A DNA stretch of 64,000 nt. Source: Paramecium pentaurelia (lineage: Eukaryota; Ciliophora; Oligohymenophorea; Peniculida; Parameciidae). This document shows, piece after piece, positions 23,142 through 35,210 of the stretch. Both the position numbers and the translations under genes were made by a program. Where the stretch lies: NCBI GenBank assembly GCA_905183005.1, contig CAJJDO010000032.1:310001-374000 (forward strand). The letters are read 5' to 3'. Under the pieces are notes generated by a model. It did no database searches. It was not told the DNA's origin and worked only from the letters and a program-made list of their open reading frames with translations. Numbering within the stretch: position 1 is the stretch's first letter; each line of letters begins with the position of its first letter.

Positions 23142-25100
23142 ATGCTATAGTTATCATAAATATAGAAATCAAATCAAGTGCAATCCTTAAAGCAATTGAA
23201 TAGATTTAATTTAAATTCAAGAAATAGAACACTTGATAATACAGAAGCCAGTAAAATGAGAGCTAAATATATAATTCATGATAAAGAGAGTCTATATGAA
23301 GAAGTTTAAAATCTGAAATAAGAAAACAATCAATTAAAATTAGCATTACGATAGTTTTAATCTAAAAATTAATATTTCAAGAGAGAAGTGCAATCATTTA
23401 TAAAAGAAGATAGTTCTTCTTAGAAGAATTATATTAGAATGAAATAAGGGTTTTTGGATAAAATAACAAAGCTGGAGGTATATTATTTATTAATGTAGGA
23501 TATGAACTTCAAATTGTAACAATAATTATAGGAATAAATATCATATATGAATTAATTACAGAGTCCATAGAACAAAAACAATGTTGAAGGATTGTGTATG
23601 TCTTTAAGTGAGGATAATATGAGAATGACGTAATTAATTTAACAATTAGAATAGTCAGTTATATAAACATAAGTACTGAAAATTAATTAAATTTAGAATA
23701 ATTACAGTAAAATGAACATTAAATATAATGCAATCTTAAATAAATATAAATAAATCAAGAATCTTAATGCATAATTGTTATTAGAAATTGCAGAACTAAA
23801 AAAAAAAGACACATTATTTTTAGAAAGACCTTAATAGAAAGATAATAAGAAAATTGAAGAACAATTACAGTTGGGTTATGATTAAGCATTGGTTGATTTA
23901 AGAAATGAAAAATAAAAGAATAAATATTTGGAAAATCAAATGTAAAAACTTTAGGCAGATCATTAAGAATAAATAGATAATCTTGAAAAAAGAAATGCTG
24001 AATAAAAGAGACAATTTGAAACTTTATAAAGAGAATATGAATTAGAAAAATTATAAAAATATTAATCTAAAAGAACTATATTAATAAAAAATAATGGTCC
24101 TTAACAACCTGAAGAATAAGGATAATTATAAGAAGAAATTGAATTATAAAAAAAGAAATTTATAAATGTTGATAAAAATGATATTTTAGCTATAGCAAGA
24201 TAAGTAAAATTGAATTTGATTGGATTAAAGATTTCATTATAATAAGTAGAAGAATACTTATTGACGGATGAAATACTAACTTAATAATAATTAAAATAAA
24301 ATTTATCAAATAGAATCTTTGGTTTATCATCAAATGAATAAGTTGAAATGGCAGCTATTTATTTAGCTGATGTTGAAAATGAAACAGAAACAACTACTAG
24401 TGCTAGAGTAAAAAGTATCTTTAAAACTTTGATGGAAAACTATTAAATCTTAAATATAGAATAACTTAGTAATATAAATCAATAGATAATGAAAAAAAAG
24501 AATGAAATATCAGACATTTTAATTAAAAAATATCCAGATACTTACACTAGTGGATATATTACAATTGATGTAAATCTATTTAATAAATAATAGTCTTATT
24601 TAGAAATACTTAATTAAGTTGAAATTTAATTAAGCAAAATAGAAATTGATCATTTTTATGCTTTAATCTAAAGATAAAATAGATCATCAAGAATATTTCT
24701 ATAATAAATACATTCCCCTTTTGATGTAAGTTAAGAAGAAGAAGATATAGATGAATAATAATAGAATTTTAATATTGGAGATGTTTAACCATAAAGTGTA
24801 AAAATGTCAAATAGTGAAATGTTAATAATCAATAATCATAAAGATTCTGAATTAGTTAATTTGATTGAAGATGATGATGATAATATATAAAAATCTAATT
24901 AAAAGTAGGTTGAAGACCATATACAGAATGAAAACAAAAATAATGAAGAATAACTAAAGTAATCAAATAAATTGAATTTGGAATTGTCAGTTGAAGAAAA
25001 GAATCCATTCCATGACGTGTAGCATGAAGAATCTGAGATGAAAATGATTAATTCGTAAGAATTAAGAAAATAAAGTTAACCTGAATTATAATAATTTTGA
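23142..25100 (+). CDS. Large coiled-coil protein
   Basis: 645 residues, one 21-nt intron. Residues 1-330 are almost all coiled coil (EEVQNLKQENNQLKL, ALVDLRNEKQKNKYLEN). A more globular helical middle (about 350-500, with QVEMAAIYLADVENETE) follows, then an acidic Gln-rich tail. No catalytic motif is visible. It could be a basal-body, ciliary or cortical structural protein, given that the next two genes upstream and downstream are also coiled coils, but this is inference. It ends only 9 bp before the next start codon. Confidence 0.75.
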
Positions 25101-25109
25101 ATTTAAATA

Positions 25110-26984
25110 ATGGATAACCGATTAGAGAGAAATGTCAATAAACTCATGGATCGTTATAAGAAAACTAGTCAATAGATCGACTAGATCATGTAATATGAGC
25201 CCACTCCTCAATAACCTGTCACATATTTTATAGGTAGATCAAGACCAAGTAAGCTCAATGATGATGAGTAATTCATATTTATCTATAATTTAAGTGATGA
25301 TTCTTCAAGAGAAAGAAGGAGATAAAGTGGATCATTAGAGTAAATTAGTAGATTAAGAGAAACCTTAAATGCTAAGGATTTTTAGGAAAGAGAAAAATAT
25401 GAAAGAATAAGAGTCTTAAATAAGGAGTTAAAAGTATATTTCTATATATACTCTATTAGATTACACTTAAGGAATATATGACTGTTAATAAAGAATTAGA
25501 AGGTAAGTTATCAGCTAAGGATAAATAAATAAGAGCATTAGAATAAGAAAATAGATAATTATTGGATTCTATTAATAAAGGTGATGCAAATACTAAAGAA
25601 GTTAAAATTAAAGCAGAGACTTCTGAAAAGTTAATTGAAGAATTACAATAGCAAAATCATATATTAAAATAAAAATTAGGAGATAAGAAATAAAAATTAA
25701 CTGCTTTGAGGGATTAGTTAAAATAAGCAGAAACAGTTTATGAAGAATAAGGATAAAATTTTGGGAGAGAACTTGAAAGAGTATAAAAATTATGTGAAGA
25801 TTTTTCAAATGAAATGTAATCATATTTATTAGATATAGAAAAAACTAAGAAGAATAAAATAAAGAATTAGAAGGACAATTATTAAAATAAAGAGATGAAT
25901 TAATTAATAGAGATGAATAAATTAGATATTTTGAATAAATGTATTAGGATATTAGATATAGAGATGCTGATTAACAATCTTAGATAGAATATTTAAATTA
26001 ATAAGTCAATTATTTTAAGTAATAGTTAGATTAAGCTACATATAAATAAGATGAAGCTTATGCTTAATTAGCTAAAGTTGAAAAACAGTAGTAAGTATTT
26101 TTGTAGTCTTAAGAATCAGAAATTGAAAAGAGGGTTTCAAATTATAAAGATTTACTTGAAAAAAAAAAATAAAAAATTAATGAATAAAAAATATCAATTG
26201 ATAATTTAAATTAAAAAATCACTGATTTTTAGAGATTACTTGATAATGAAGAGAAAAATAATTAAATTTAACTTTAAGATTATTAGAAATTATAATAAAT
26301 TAATTCTGAACTTAAATCTGTTATTGATAATTAGTAAAACAAATTATTAACAGCTGAGAATAGAATTTAAAGTCTTGTTCTTGAAATTTAAGATTAAAAA
26401 TCAATATTATAAACAAAAAAACAAAAAACTGAAGAATTTGAAATATAATCTCGATAAGATTTTCGTACAATTGAATAAGTAAATTACAAATATAATATTT
26501 AAGCTAAAAAATTAAGTAATTCATTTATAGGAACAATTAACTAAAACTTAATAGTATAATAGAGATTTAGAAAATGATATTTAATTGACAAAACATGAAA
26601 ATGATAAAACAATGGATGAAATTGAAATTAAAATTGATCATCTTGTTAAATAATTAGCTTAAAGTAAAGAAGAGATTAAGGAATATAAAAATAGAGAGAA
26701 TGAATTTAAACAAAAAATAAAATCTCAAGAAGAGGAAATCCTTAAGCATGCTTAAAAATCAGCTAAATATAAATAATAGATTGAATAGAGTCAGTATTCA
26801 TTAAAATAAGTAAATAATTTAAAATAATTAATAGATTGAAGAGAAAGTTAGAATTTATGAAAGTGAAAGAGAAATTCAGTCAAGATAAGTATTATAAGTG
26901 AAATAAGAATAAACTACAACATAAAATAAACTTAGAGTTTTGGAAGATATTCATTCCCTAATCAAAATGCATAAAAAAATTTGA
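25110..26984 (+). CDS. Large coiled-coil protein, 9 bp after the previous gene
   Basis: 591 residues after four introns (26, 23, 25 and 25 nt); the model closes exactly. After a 90-residue head with Ser/Arg-rich segments, the rest is continuous coiled coil (LLDSINKGDANTKEV, KQLAQSKEEIKEYKNRENEF). Gln is very common and mostly encoded by TAA/TAG. I cannot assign a family; CEP or rootletin-like proteins are possible. The start at 25110 is chosen because it is the first ATG after the previous stop and gives an immediately coding-like frame. Confidence 0.75.
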
Positions 26985-27068
26985 TTATGAAATTTATATA
27001 TTAACAAACTAATTATACAATAAATATTTAAAGTATCATTTAATGATTAATAATAAATAAATTATCAA

Positions 27069-27811
27069 ATGAGCAAGCTAAACTATTTTGAATTGCTTGC
27101 ATAATTATATTTAAAAGGGGAATCTTGGGTATTTCCTTATATTTAGAGTTTTGCTTCTCATCAAAACATAGAGCTATCAAATAAATAGTTTATTGCCTCT
27201 CAAAATTCGATAATAGTTGAAAATGATAAATTAAATACTATAGGATTTAGCAACACTATTCAATTATAAGCTTCAAAACTTTTAGATTTGGATGATTTAG
27301 TTTAGTCAGGTAAAGTATATGAAGATGATTAATGTTAATCAATAATTCAATAAATTTAAACAAGAAATCAAAAGAATAAAAGTAAAGTATCTAAATCTGA
27401 ATTAAAATAAAATAAAATGAAGAATAAAGTTGAATAAGTGTAAAAGATAGAAAAAAATATTCATTTGGGTACACAATGTTAATAGTTACAGTTTCCAAGT
27501 TCAAGCCTTCGTCCTAGATGTGTTAGAATTTACTAAAGAAATGAAGAACTATGTATGAAAAGATTTTAGTTAGTTTAATTGTTATTTGAGGAAGTGTAAT
27601 AAATATATCCTTAGTGTACAGATTGGGATGTAATTCTATTATTAGATTTGTCCAAAAGAAGTTTTGACACTGCTTTTAAATTATTAAAAGAAAGTAGTTA
27701 TTTTGTATAATACTATCTATAAGGTAAATATAATATCTTTAATAAAAAAAAGTATAATCCTTAAGCAATATTGATAGAAATGGATTAGAAAATAGATGGA
27801 AAAAAAGATGA
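27069..27811 (+). CDS. Hypothetical protein
   Basis: 237 residues with a 29-nt intron near the 3' end; an 18-nt segment at about 27129 could be a further in-frame intron. The N-terminus (MSKLNYFELLAQLYLKGESW) is hydrophobic-helical, the middle is Gln/Lys-rich and low complexity, and the C-terminal third has YPQCTDWDVILLLDLSKR. No family is recognised. Using the intron places the stop before the converging phosphatase gene, which is why I prefer it over the longer open frame. Confidence 0.55.
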
Positions 27812-27856
27812 TTAAAAAATGGAATTAAATAATATATATAAGTGTTTTAAATCATC

Positions 27857-28592
27857 TCATTCAAAAGCAGATACGTAGACATTGTTTCTATTAACAATTT
27901 TGTCGTTTAGTTATTAATATTTCATCCTTAATATTTATAAATCTTATTATCTTTTAGTAATTTCCATTTCCAATTAATTTATATCAAATTTTTATGGTTA
28001 AAAGTATTTATTATTTTTACTATCTGATTAATAAGGCATTTTATCAATTACAGTATTGATAGTATTAAGAATTCTATGTTATTAAGAGGATGATCTATTT
28101 CTATTCTAGGTTTCATATTAAATCAGTTGTTTAATAAACCCTGAATTTGGTTTGACTTAAGGTCTCCTTGCAATAACTGAATTCAGAGTTCTTTGAAATC
28201 CCCAATTGAACTTTTGCATTATATATGCAATAACAACTGATGCACTTCTAGAGATCCCAGCAAAACAATGAACCATAACATTAGTATGTTATCTATGCCT
28301 TTCAATGAATTCATTGGTTTTGGGGAAAAATTCTTAAATGTTTTATTCAGTGCAATCTGGAATGTTAATAACTTGATGAATGATATTTGGAGAAGTAGTT
28401 ACTTTAGGTTCATCAATAACACTAAGCAAGGCTCCAACTTATAAGGATTATAATAATTCTTAGCTTAATGCACAATCTATATCAGCCAGATATATACCTC
28501 CACTAAAATGATTAATTAGTAACTTACATCTATTAATTGTTTTTGATAATAGGGTCAATTATGCAATCCCACTTGTTTAATTTTTATATCAT
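27857..28592 (-). CDS. Dual-specificity protein phosphatase
   Basis: 236 residues, one 25-nt intron. Domain layout is standard: GGIYLADIDCA near residue 24, the general-acid loop INIPDCTEQNI, and the active site HCFAGISRSASVV near residue 100 (C-x5-R with catalytic Cys and Arg present), followed by AYIMQKFNW and RRPQVKPNSGF. The C-terminal 80 residues form a Gln/Lys-rich helix. It should dephosphorylate phospho-Tyr and phospho-Ser/Thr, typically on MAP kinases, though the substrate is unknown. It runs on the same strand as, and 50 bp downstream of, the RING-CH/FHA gene. Confidence 0.9.
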
Positions 28593-28642
28593 TTAACAGA
28601 CAAATATTTAATAAATAAATAATATAATTAGTCAATTGGTAT

Positions 28643-30095
28643 TCATATTTATTTTACATTAATTACTATATCTTCTTAATGTAATTCATTATTAGTTTAA
28701 AATGATTATTAATTATCTTTATCTTTTTCAACATTTGGAATAATTGTGGCTTATTCATTTTGATTTATTTTTGTTTGGACTACAATTTTATCAGGATGTT
28801 TATAACAAGTGAATCTAAAATTTAGAAAATTGAAATTACTATTTATTATAAGATTTGCCTTTATCCTTAAATTGAATGTATAGTAAGACTCTTCCAATTT
28901 AGTAAAGCACTTTTTGCAATGATGGTAAATTATACTTGAGTAATTTATTAGATTAAGCATATAGTAGAGTTCCAAATTTGGAATTATTGTCTTATAAAAT
29001 AAGTTTGAATTAATTGTCTTCTTGTTTAATAACTTTTATTAAGGCATGACTTCTTGATACTGATATATCTTTTAGTTTAATATCACAGTCAGGTATTCTC
29101 CCAATTTTAATTTCTGCTTTATCTTAGAGTTCCATAACCTAAATGATTCCTTCCTTAGATTTGTCATCCGAAGTAATTTTCCAAATCATATAAGGAACAA
29201 CAGGCTTCTAAATTTGCATAATACAAAAGATTTATGTTTGATATGTATATGTGCTTTTTAATGGCATCTTACAAATTTCACATTCCATTTTCTTCCAAAT
29301 GTATTAAGTTGAAGATTATTGATTTTTAACTTTAATTGATTATTATATCCAAACTTATAAACAATGTAGATGAACATATTTCATAGAACCAATACCTGAA
29401 ATTTAAATTGAATGAATTTACATTTGCATGGACTAAATAGAGGATTTGAAATTGTTGCACTTTTTTAAAAACAAATTCTACATTAACAACCATCTGGGTC
29501 TAAATCTTAAGATTATATTTCTTCATCATTGATATCAGTTTGGTCTCTTTATTATTATAATGCATCTAAATCATAATTAAAATCCAGTAATTGTAATTTC
29601 ATTCTTCCTAATTTAATTATGTCTCCTCTTTATAGTTCCCATTCCTTTTTGTTTACATTTATATTTATACATTCAATGATTCAAATTCTGGTCTTCTGCA
29701 TAATATAGCCCATACTCTCTAATCTGATTTCTAGCTCATACCTGATAGAGTAACATAATCTTATTCACAATCCACTCTAAGCAGCTAAACCTGTTTTTTA
29801 ACATATTCCTTTATAATAGTGATAATAAATTTACGTTTTCACTTAATGCTAGAATTTAATTATCAACCATTGAAAGTGTTGCTAATCAATATTTAACAAG
29901 GTTACCTGAAAAATCTAGTTCTAACTCTTTTCGGCAAGCTTGATTACTCTCAAAATCGAATAAGTTATGACTTTCTTTATTCCATATGAAAGCTGTTATA
30001 CAAACTCTTAAATTATAATATATTTTTTACTTATAAGCTGCAATTTAAATATTTCCATCTATTTTTTTTAATTTCATTGATGCACATGATCCCAT
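28643..30095 (-). CDS. RING-CH (MARCH-type) and FHA domain protein, probably N-myristoylated
   Basis: 441 residues with five introns (24-26 nt). It begins MGSCASMKLKK, a good N-myristoylation start with an adjacent palmitoylatable Cys, so membrane attachment is likely. The first part contains an FHA-like segment with GDIIKLGRMKLQLLDF. A RING-CH finger occupies about residues 180-245: CRICF, PCKC, then HLHCLQVWI and CEICKMPL, giving the C4HC3 pattern of membrane-linked E3 ubiquitin ligases. A second, clear FHA domain follows at about 294-355: IKIGRIPDCDIKL, SVSRSHALI and NNSKFGTLL, with the Arg, Ser and His that hold phosphothreonine. It may couple phosphopeptide recognition to ubiquitination. 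The last intron is needed to reach the real C-terminus. Confidence 0.82.
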
Positions 30096-30212
30096 TTTTT
30101 ATAAAAAATTATTAAATAAATAAATATGCTCTAATAATCTCAAAATATTGATTACTTGTATATACCTACTAGTAAGAATTTATAATCGCTCCTTAAAACA
30201 TCAACATTCAAA

Positions 30213-31819
30213 ATGACTGCCAATGTTCAATAAACTTATTTGATTAAGTCTTAATTGATAAATCTAACCAAAAGTCAAAAATATGAATATGCATTAACTA
30301 AAGATGGTTAATTTATCAAATTTGGACATCAAACAACTAAATGTTATAATCTCTTTAGCAGTCTATATATTCTATCCTATAGTGATAAAAGTTTTATATT
30401 GACTTCATATGACAGAGTAAAAGAGTATCATTGCACTGACCAAAAATAATTAAAAAATTGGATTGAACATCTATTAAGATTTTGTATAACAAGGGGCCAG
30501 ATCTAAACTAGATTTAGATTCTTAAGTCAAATCAATAATGGAAATTATTCAAAAGTAATGTATGTTAAAAAAAGGGCTATCTCATAGAGGACAATAAGTA
30601 GAGACAATTTGTATGTAAGACCTTCCAAAAGACTGATTTGATCAAAGTTACAAAGCTTAGAGATTCTGTAATTGGTGAAATGTTGTTACTTAGACCTATT
30701 GATCATCCAAATGTGATTAAGTTATTGGAAATTCATGAAGACAATAAATAAATATATTTGATATATGAATATGCAAAGGGTGAATTATTTTAAGAATTCT
30801 AAAAGAAGAAAATAGAGAAATCCTAATTTAGTGAATAATAGATTAGCAATTTTATGAAACAAATTTTTGAAGGTCTTAAACATATACATTCCCTTAATAT
30901 TATGCATAGAGATATTAAATTAGAAAATATTTTAGTAAAAGATTCTTAAACTATTGTAATTGCAGATTTTGGATTAGCAGCAAAGAAAATACCAAAATTT
31001 GAATATAAAAAATATGGAACACCAGGTTATATTGCTCCTGAAGTATTAAATTTGAAAATTTATAATGAAAAAATTGATATATTTAGTGCAGGAGTAGTTG
31101 CTTATATTTTATTAACTTAACAACCTTTGTTTTCAGGAAATACTATAAGTGCTATTTTAAATTAAAATACTGCAGGAAGAATTGATTTTAATAATTCTAA
31201 ATTTATTTGTTTAAGTCAAGATGCACAATAGTTTCTAAAAAGAGTCTTATGTTTAGAAGAAAATTAAAGACCATCTGCAGCAGATTGTTTAGATTCTTCA
31301 TTTCTATAATTATAAATACTTAATAATGAATTAGGAACACCTTTATAGTAAAAAAAAGAAGTAATTATTAAAATAAATTAATAGGTTAGATTAAGTTATT
31401 TGGGTTCCTCTGTTTTACCTGAATAGATTAATCTTTCTAAAGCAAAAAGAAGATCCATGAGATAATATATATTATTAAAATAAGCCATAATTACTGAAAA
31501 ATAGAAAGCATAAATGATGTAACAAATAGCTGAATAATAATAAGGAGATGAAGAAGATTAAGAAAATTTAATTGTTTAAGAAACAGTAAAGAATGTAAAA
31601 ATAATTAATTTAATTTAGATTGCAGGTTCTTTCTATACTGAAACAAAGAATGAATCAAATAATGAATAATTATCAGAAAGTGATTCAGGGGAGAGTATGA
31701 ATGGAGAATCTTCTGAGAGTGATGATGATGCTAATTTGTTTTTAGAGGATGATTCATGTCATAATCTATCTTCAAAGTTATCTCAATTAGGTGGATTTGA
31801 AATTAAAATGAAAAGATGA
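30213..31819 (+). CDS. PH-like domain plus protein kinase (CAMK group)
   Basis: 528 residues with a 20-nt intron. Residues 10-105 look like a pleckstrin-homology fold (FIKFGHQTTKCY to LKNWIEHLLRF). The kinase domain spans about 110-370: weak glycine loop INNGNYSKGYL, FVCKTF lysine, HRDIKLEN near residue 225, IADFGLAAK, YGTPGYIAPE. The DFG and HRD residues are intact. An acidic, Ser/Asp-rich tail (ESSESDDDAN) ends the protein. PH plus CAMK-like kinases are common in Paramecium and may be recruited to phosphoinositides. It diverges from the RING-CH/FHA gene over 117 bp. Confidence 0.88.
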
Positions 31820-31832
31820 ATTAAATTAGACA

Positions 31833-31850
31833 TTATATATATATATATAT
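31833..31850. repeat. Short (AT)n microsatellite
   Basis: An alternating TA tract of about 17 bases in the 151-bp gap between converging genes. It is ordinary for such AT-rich DNA. Confidence 0.6.
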
Positions 31851-31970
31851 AAGATCTATTATGATTCTAAATAATAATTTATTTTGAGACATAATATATT
31901 AGTAAATTTTATAATTGATTATAATAATTATAGAGAATTTCCAGATATTTATTTAACATATTAATGTTTA

Positions 31971-32655
31971 TCATATCTTCTTCTTTTTCTTTTTCATTAA
32001 ATTTACCATATTTTTTTCCCAATTAGGTGGTAATTTAGGTTATTGTTTTTCATTATCTGGTAAATTTGTCATGGCGCATTCTAGTCTTCTTTCAAAATCC
32101 TTAATTTCATCAATGCCTTATTCACATTAACTATATGTTAACCAATTAGTCATAAGGTCTTAATGTGTTGTAATTTTGGGTTTGAAATATTGAAATACAA
32201 GAGAACCAAAATAACATTCTATCAGCTAATTGAATTTGTAGATTCTGCAAATCTCTCTTAATGCAAAATTAATCTTGTTATCTTAAAATATCCTATCTTA
32301 AAACTTTATCCTATGATATTCTTAAATCTAAATTAATTTCAAATTTACTCTAAAGCCATTACTTAATTATTAGTATTTACTCAACTCTTATGCAATATTC
32401 TATATTCTAATCCAATGACTATTCAGTTATTCAATGTAGAACTTTGCAGAATCTTAATCATTATAACTATACGAATGTAAATTGTTTTGTACTGTCTACT
32501 TGTTAATAAAATATTACATCAAGATAATTTTTAACATAATTTTCCATAAGAGACGCAACTTCATCATAAGGACATTGATCTATTTTTTCTTTAACATTTT
32601 CATAGGGCTCTCCTTAAAAATACAATTCTTTAAATGCTTAATTTACTTAATCCAT
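31971..32655 (-). CDS. Hypothetical helical protein with polylysine tail
   Basis: About 221 residues. One intron of 19 or 22 nt at the N-terminal third; both choices keep the frame. It is mostly helical (EYHRIKFQDRIFQDNK, LREICRIYKFNQLIECYFG) and ends PPNWEKNMVNLM followed by six lysines and Ile. No domain is recognised. The basic tail could be a nuclear or membrane-binding signal. The start at 32655 is the only ATG in the frame. Confidence 0.6.
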
Positions 32656-32769
32656 TTTTATTATATTAAAGTAACAATGAATTCATAAGCAAATTAATTA
32701 TTAGAAAAGATGAACAATTGTCATATACACATCAAATAAAAATCTAAACCATCAATTCATTTTAAAAAA

Positions 32770-33466
32770 ATGGTTCTAACTTATCATTGGAGTTTAGCAA
32801 TTAATAAACTATAAAAAATTTTCACTTTAAGATGTAAATTGCCATTATAAAAAATAAAAAATGAAGAACTAATAATTAAATAATCAAGATCGATGTAAAA
32901 TAGTTAAATATTTAATAACCAAAAATCAAATAAGCATATTCGATATTTATCATAATAACCTTAACAAATTGAAACTTATTCTTAATTAGATTCAAATTTG
33001 ATTTCAGAAGAAATGAATGATTTAGCCTCATTATCAAAGAATAATCATACTTAAAATAGATCTCGAAAATTAAATATTGTAAAAATTTAGAATCAGTAAA
33101 ATGACTTAAAACAATCAGATTATTTACAGTCATAGAATAGTTTAGATCAATTAAAGTTCAATGAAGAATTTCTAAATCTATTTAAAAAACAAAAAGAATT
33201 GAGTTAATTTGGATAGTTGGGTAAATATAGAAAGTTTAATTATAGGTATAAATAAAATCAAAGAATAAGAAATGTTAATATAGAAAATAATTGAGAGTAG
33301 ACCAAGTAAACCAAATCCAGATTTTAAAATATTTCTTTCTCTAAATAAAAAACCATAAATTGAAATTCCACAACAAGCTAAAATATAATAATAAAATTAA
33401 TAGCCTGTATTTCTAATTCTTGTAATTTTTTTCATTAGCTTGATTAGTATGTATATAATAGTTTGA
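32770..33466 (+). CDS. Putative tail-anchored protein
   Basis: 223 residues with a 25-nt intron. Most of the protein is Gln/Asn/Ser-rich and polar. The C-terminus ends in one hydrophobic helix (VFLILVIFFISLISMYIIV), so it probably inserts into a membrane by its tail. The coding-like part certainly includes residues from about 42 on, where another ATG (32893) could be the true start. Function unknown. It ends 22 bp before the next gene on the same strand. Confidence 0.5.
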
Positions 33467-33488
33467 TTTATATAATTAAAAATTTATA

Positions 33489-34941
33489 ATGCAAAAACGA
33501 TTCTTTATTGCATTTTTAACTCTAATGCTAGTTTAGACAAAATCAGTAATGAAGGGTGTTATTGAATTTACAGCACCAAGTTGTTGTGATCCTATTATGA
33601 AAAAGGTCACTTTTCCAGATAAATTTATTGATATACCTTAAATTTTAGTAACAATTAGAGCCATAGAATATGATGCAGGTCCTGTTGGATTTTTCTGTTA
33701 AATTTAAGATGTGACTGAATAAGGTAACTACAAAGAATCTATGTAGATTTTACATTTTAATTGACAGTTCTCCATGCCACATTAAAAGTTTTAGCATATG
33801 AATATACAGCAATTAATTAAGATGAAGTTGAATTTGGATATTTTAATGTTGATGCACTTTCTATTTTGAAAAAAGCAGAAGCTGGAGATAGAGTTATACC
33901 ATCTTTATTAACATTTAAAAGAACATTTACTGAAGACCCAATTGTTTAAGTATTCTTAGTTGGAGTAGAATCATAATCAAAGCTCATTTAATTTGAAGTC
34001 TCTCCATTAACGGTTTCATTACATGGAGTTTAATTAAATTTTAAGAAGTTTGGAGACACAAGTGTTTAAAAAGTTTAATTAGCATATGTTGCTACTTAAT
34101 CTAGCAAAGAATTAGCATAATAAGTTACACATACTGGTTAAAAGCAAGCACATATTGAACCTGCAGATCATCAAGAAGAATCTAAATCATCAGAAAAAGC
34201 AGAAGAAAATAAAGAATTCTTATAATTAAGAAACAAACCAAAACTTATTTAAATAAATGGAATTAATGGTCTAAGATTTACATCATTACCAGTTGCTTTT
34301 ATGTGGTAAGGAGATTAAATTGATCCAACTGCTTTGAATGTTAATTTGAGAATAACTTTAGATAAAGGAAATTAAGCAGTTTTAGGATTGTATTATTTTG
34401 AAGAGAAAGAATATAAAAAATGTCCTATTGTTTATTCAATGTGTAATTATTAAGGATCAAAAGTATACTTATGTAAAGATGTATCTGATTTTAATTCAAT
34501 AATGAGATTAGCCAAAAGTATCTATATTCCAGAGAAAGCATCAGTTGTTGTATATTAAGATCCATCTTATAGTGGTGCAAAGAGTAAGATAACAAAAAGT
34601 ATACCATGTATATCTGATTGGTTTACTGATGTTGCAGAAACAGAGATATCAGATATTAAATAATTTCTATAAATCAATCAAATGAAAAGGCATAAAGATC
34701 AATAATATAAAGAAATTCATTTAGAAAATTAAAAATAATTGAACAAATTTAATATGGTTTAATTACCTCATTGGAATGAAGCAGGAGATAAAATTGAGGT
34801 AGTTTAAGCAATCTTAGATTCTAATAGTCCTCCTGCAAATTCATATAAACAAGAGCTAAGTATTATTATTCTTATATAATTTTAGTATAAAAATTAAATG
34901 AAGAAGAAGAAACATTTCTCAAAAATAGACAAATCTATTGA
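33489..34941 (+). CDS. Secreted protein with crystallin-like C-terminal segment, candidate granule content
   Basis: 467 residues with introns of 23 and 26 nt. A signal peptide (MQKRFFIAFLTLMLVQTKS) is clear. Residues 25-240 contain beta-strand repeats such as FPDKFIDIPQILVTI and TEDPIVQVFLVGVES, which resemble H-type lectin strands. Residues about 330-410 (YSMCNYQGSKVYLCKD, SIYIPEKASVVVYQD, YSGAKSKI) resemble a beta/gamma-crystallin Greek key. Crystallin-like C-termini are known in Tetrahymena dense-granule proteins, so a trichocyst or other regulated-secretion cargo is a reasonable guess. Both domain calls come from pattern only. Confidence 0.6.
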
Positions 34942-35210
34942 CTGAATTAAAATTTTAATAATAATCAATAAAATAATAAAAAACTAATATTTTATAAAAT
35001 GCTATTCTCATTTTTTATTCATTTATTAAATAATTATTCTTTGGATAATTTTATGAACTAACTTCTATTAGATAATATGATTAATATAATTAAGAATTTA
35101 TAGTTGTTGAATAATCAACATAATATTAAGTAGATTCACTATTTAATACAATAATAAATTAGTGAATTTAAATAAAATACTTATAGAATATTTAATTATT
35201 TATATTTTTT

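Noticed and set aside
28791..28975. Ending the RING-CH/FHA protein at TGA 28791
   Set aside because: A 25-nt intron just before it leads into a longer, gene-like C-terminus ending at 28643.
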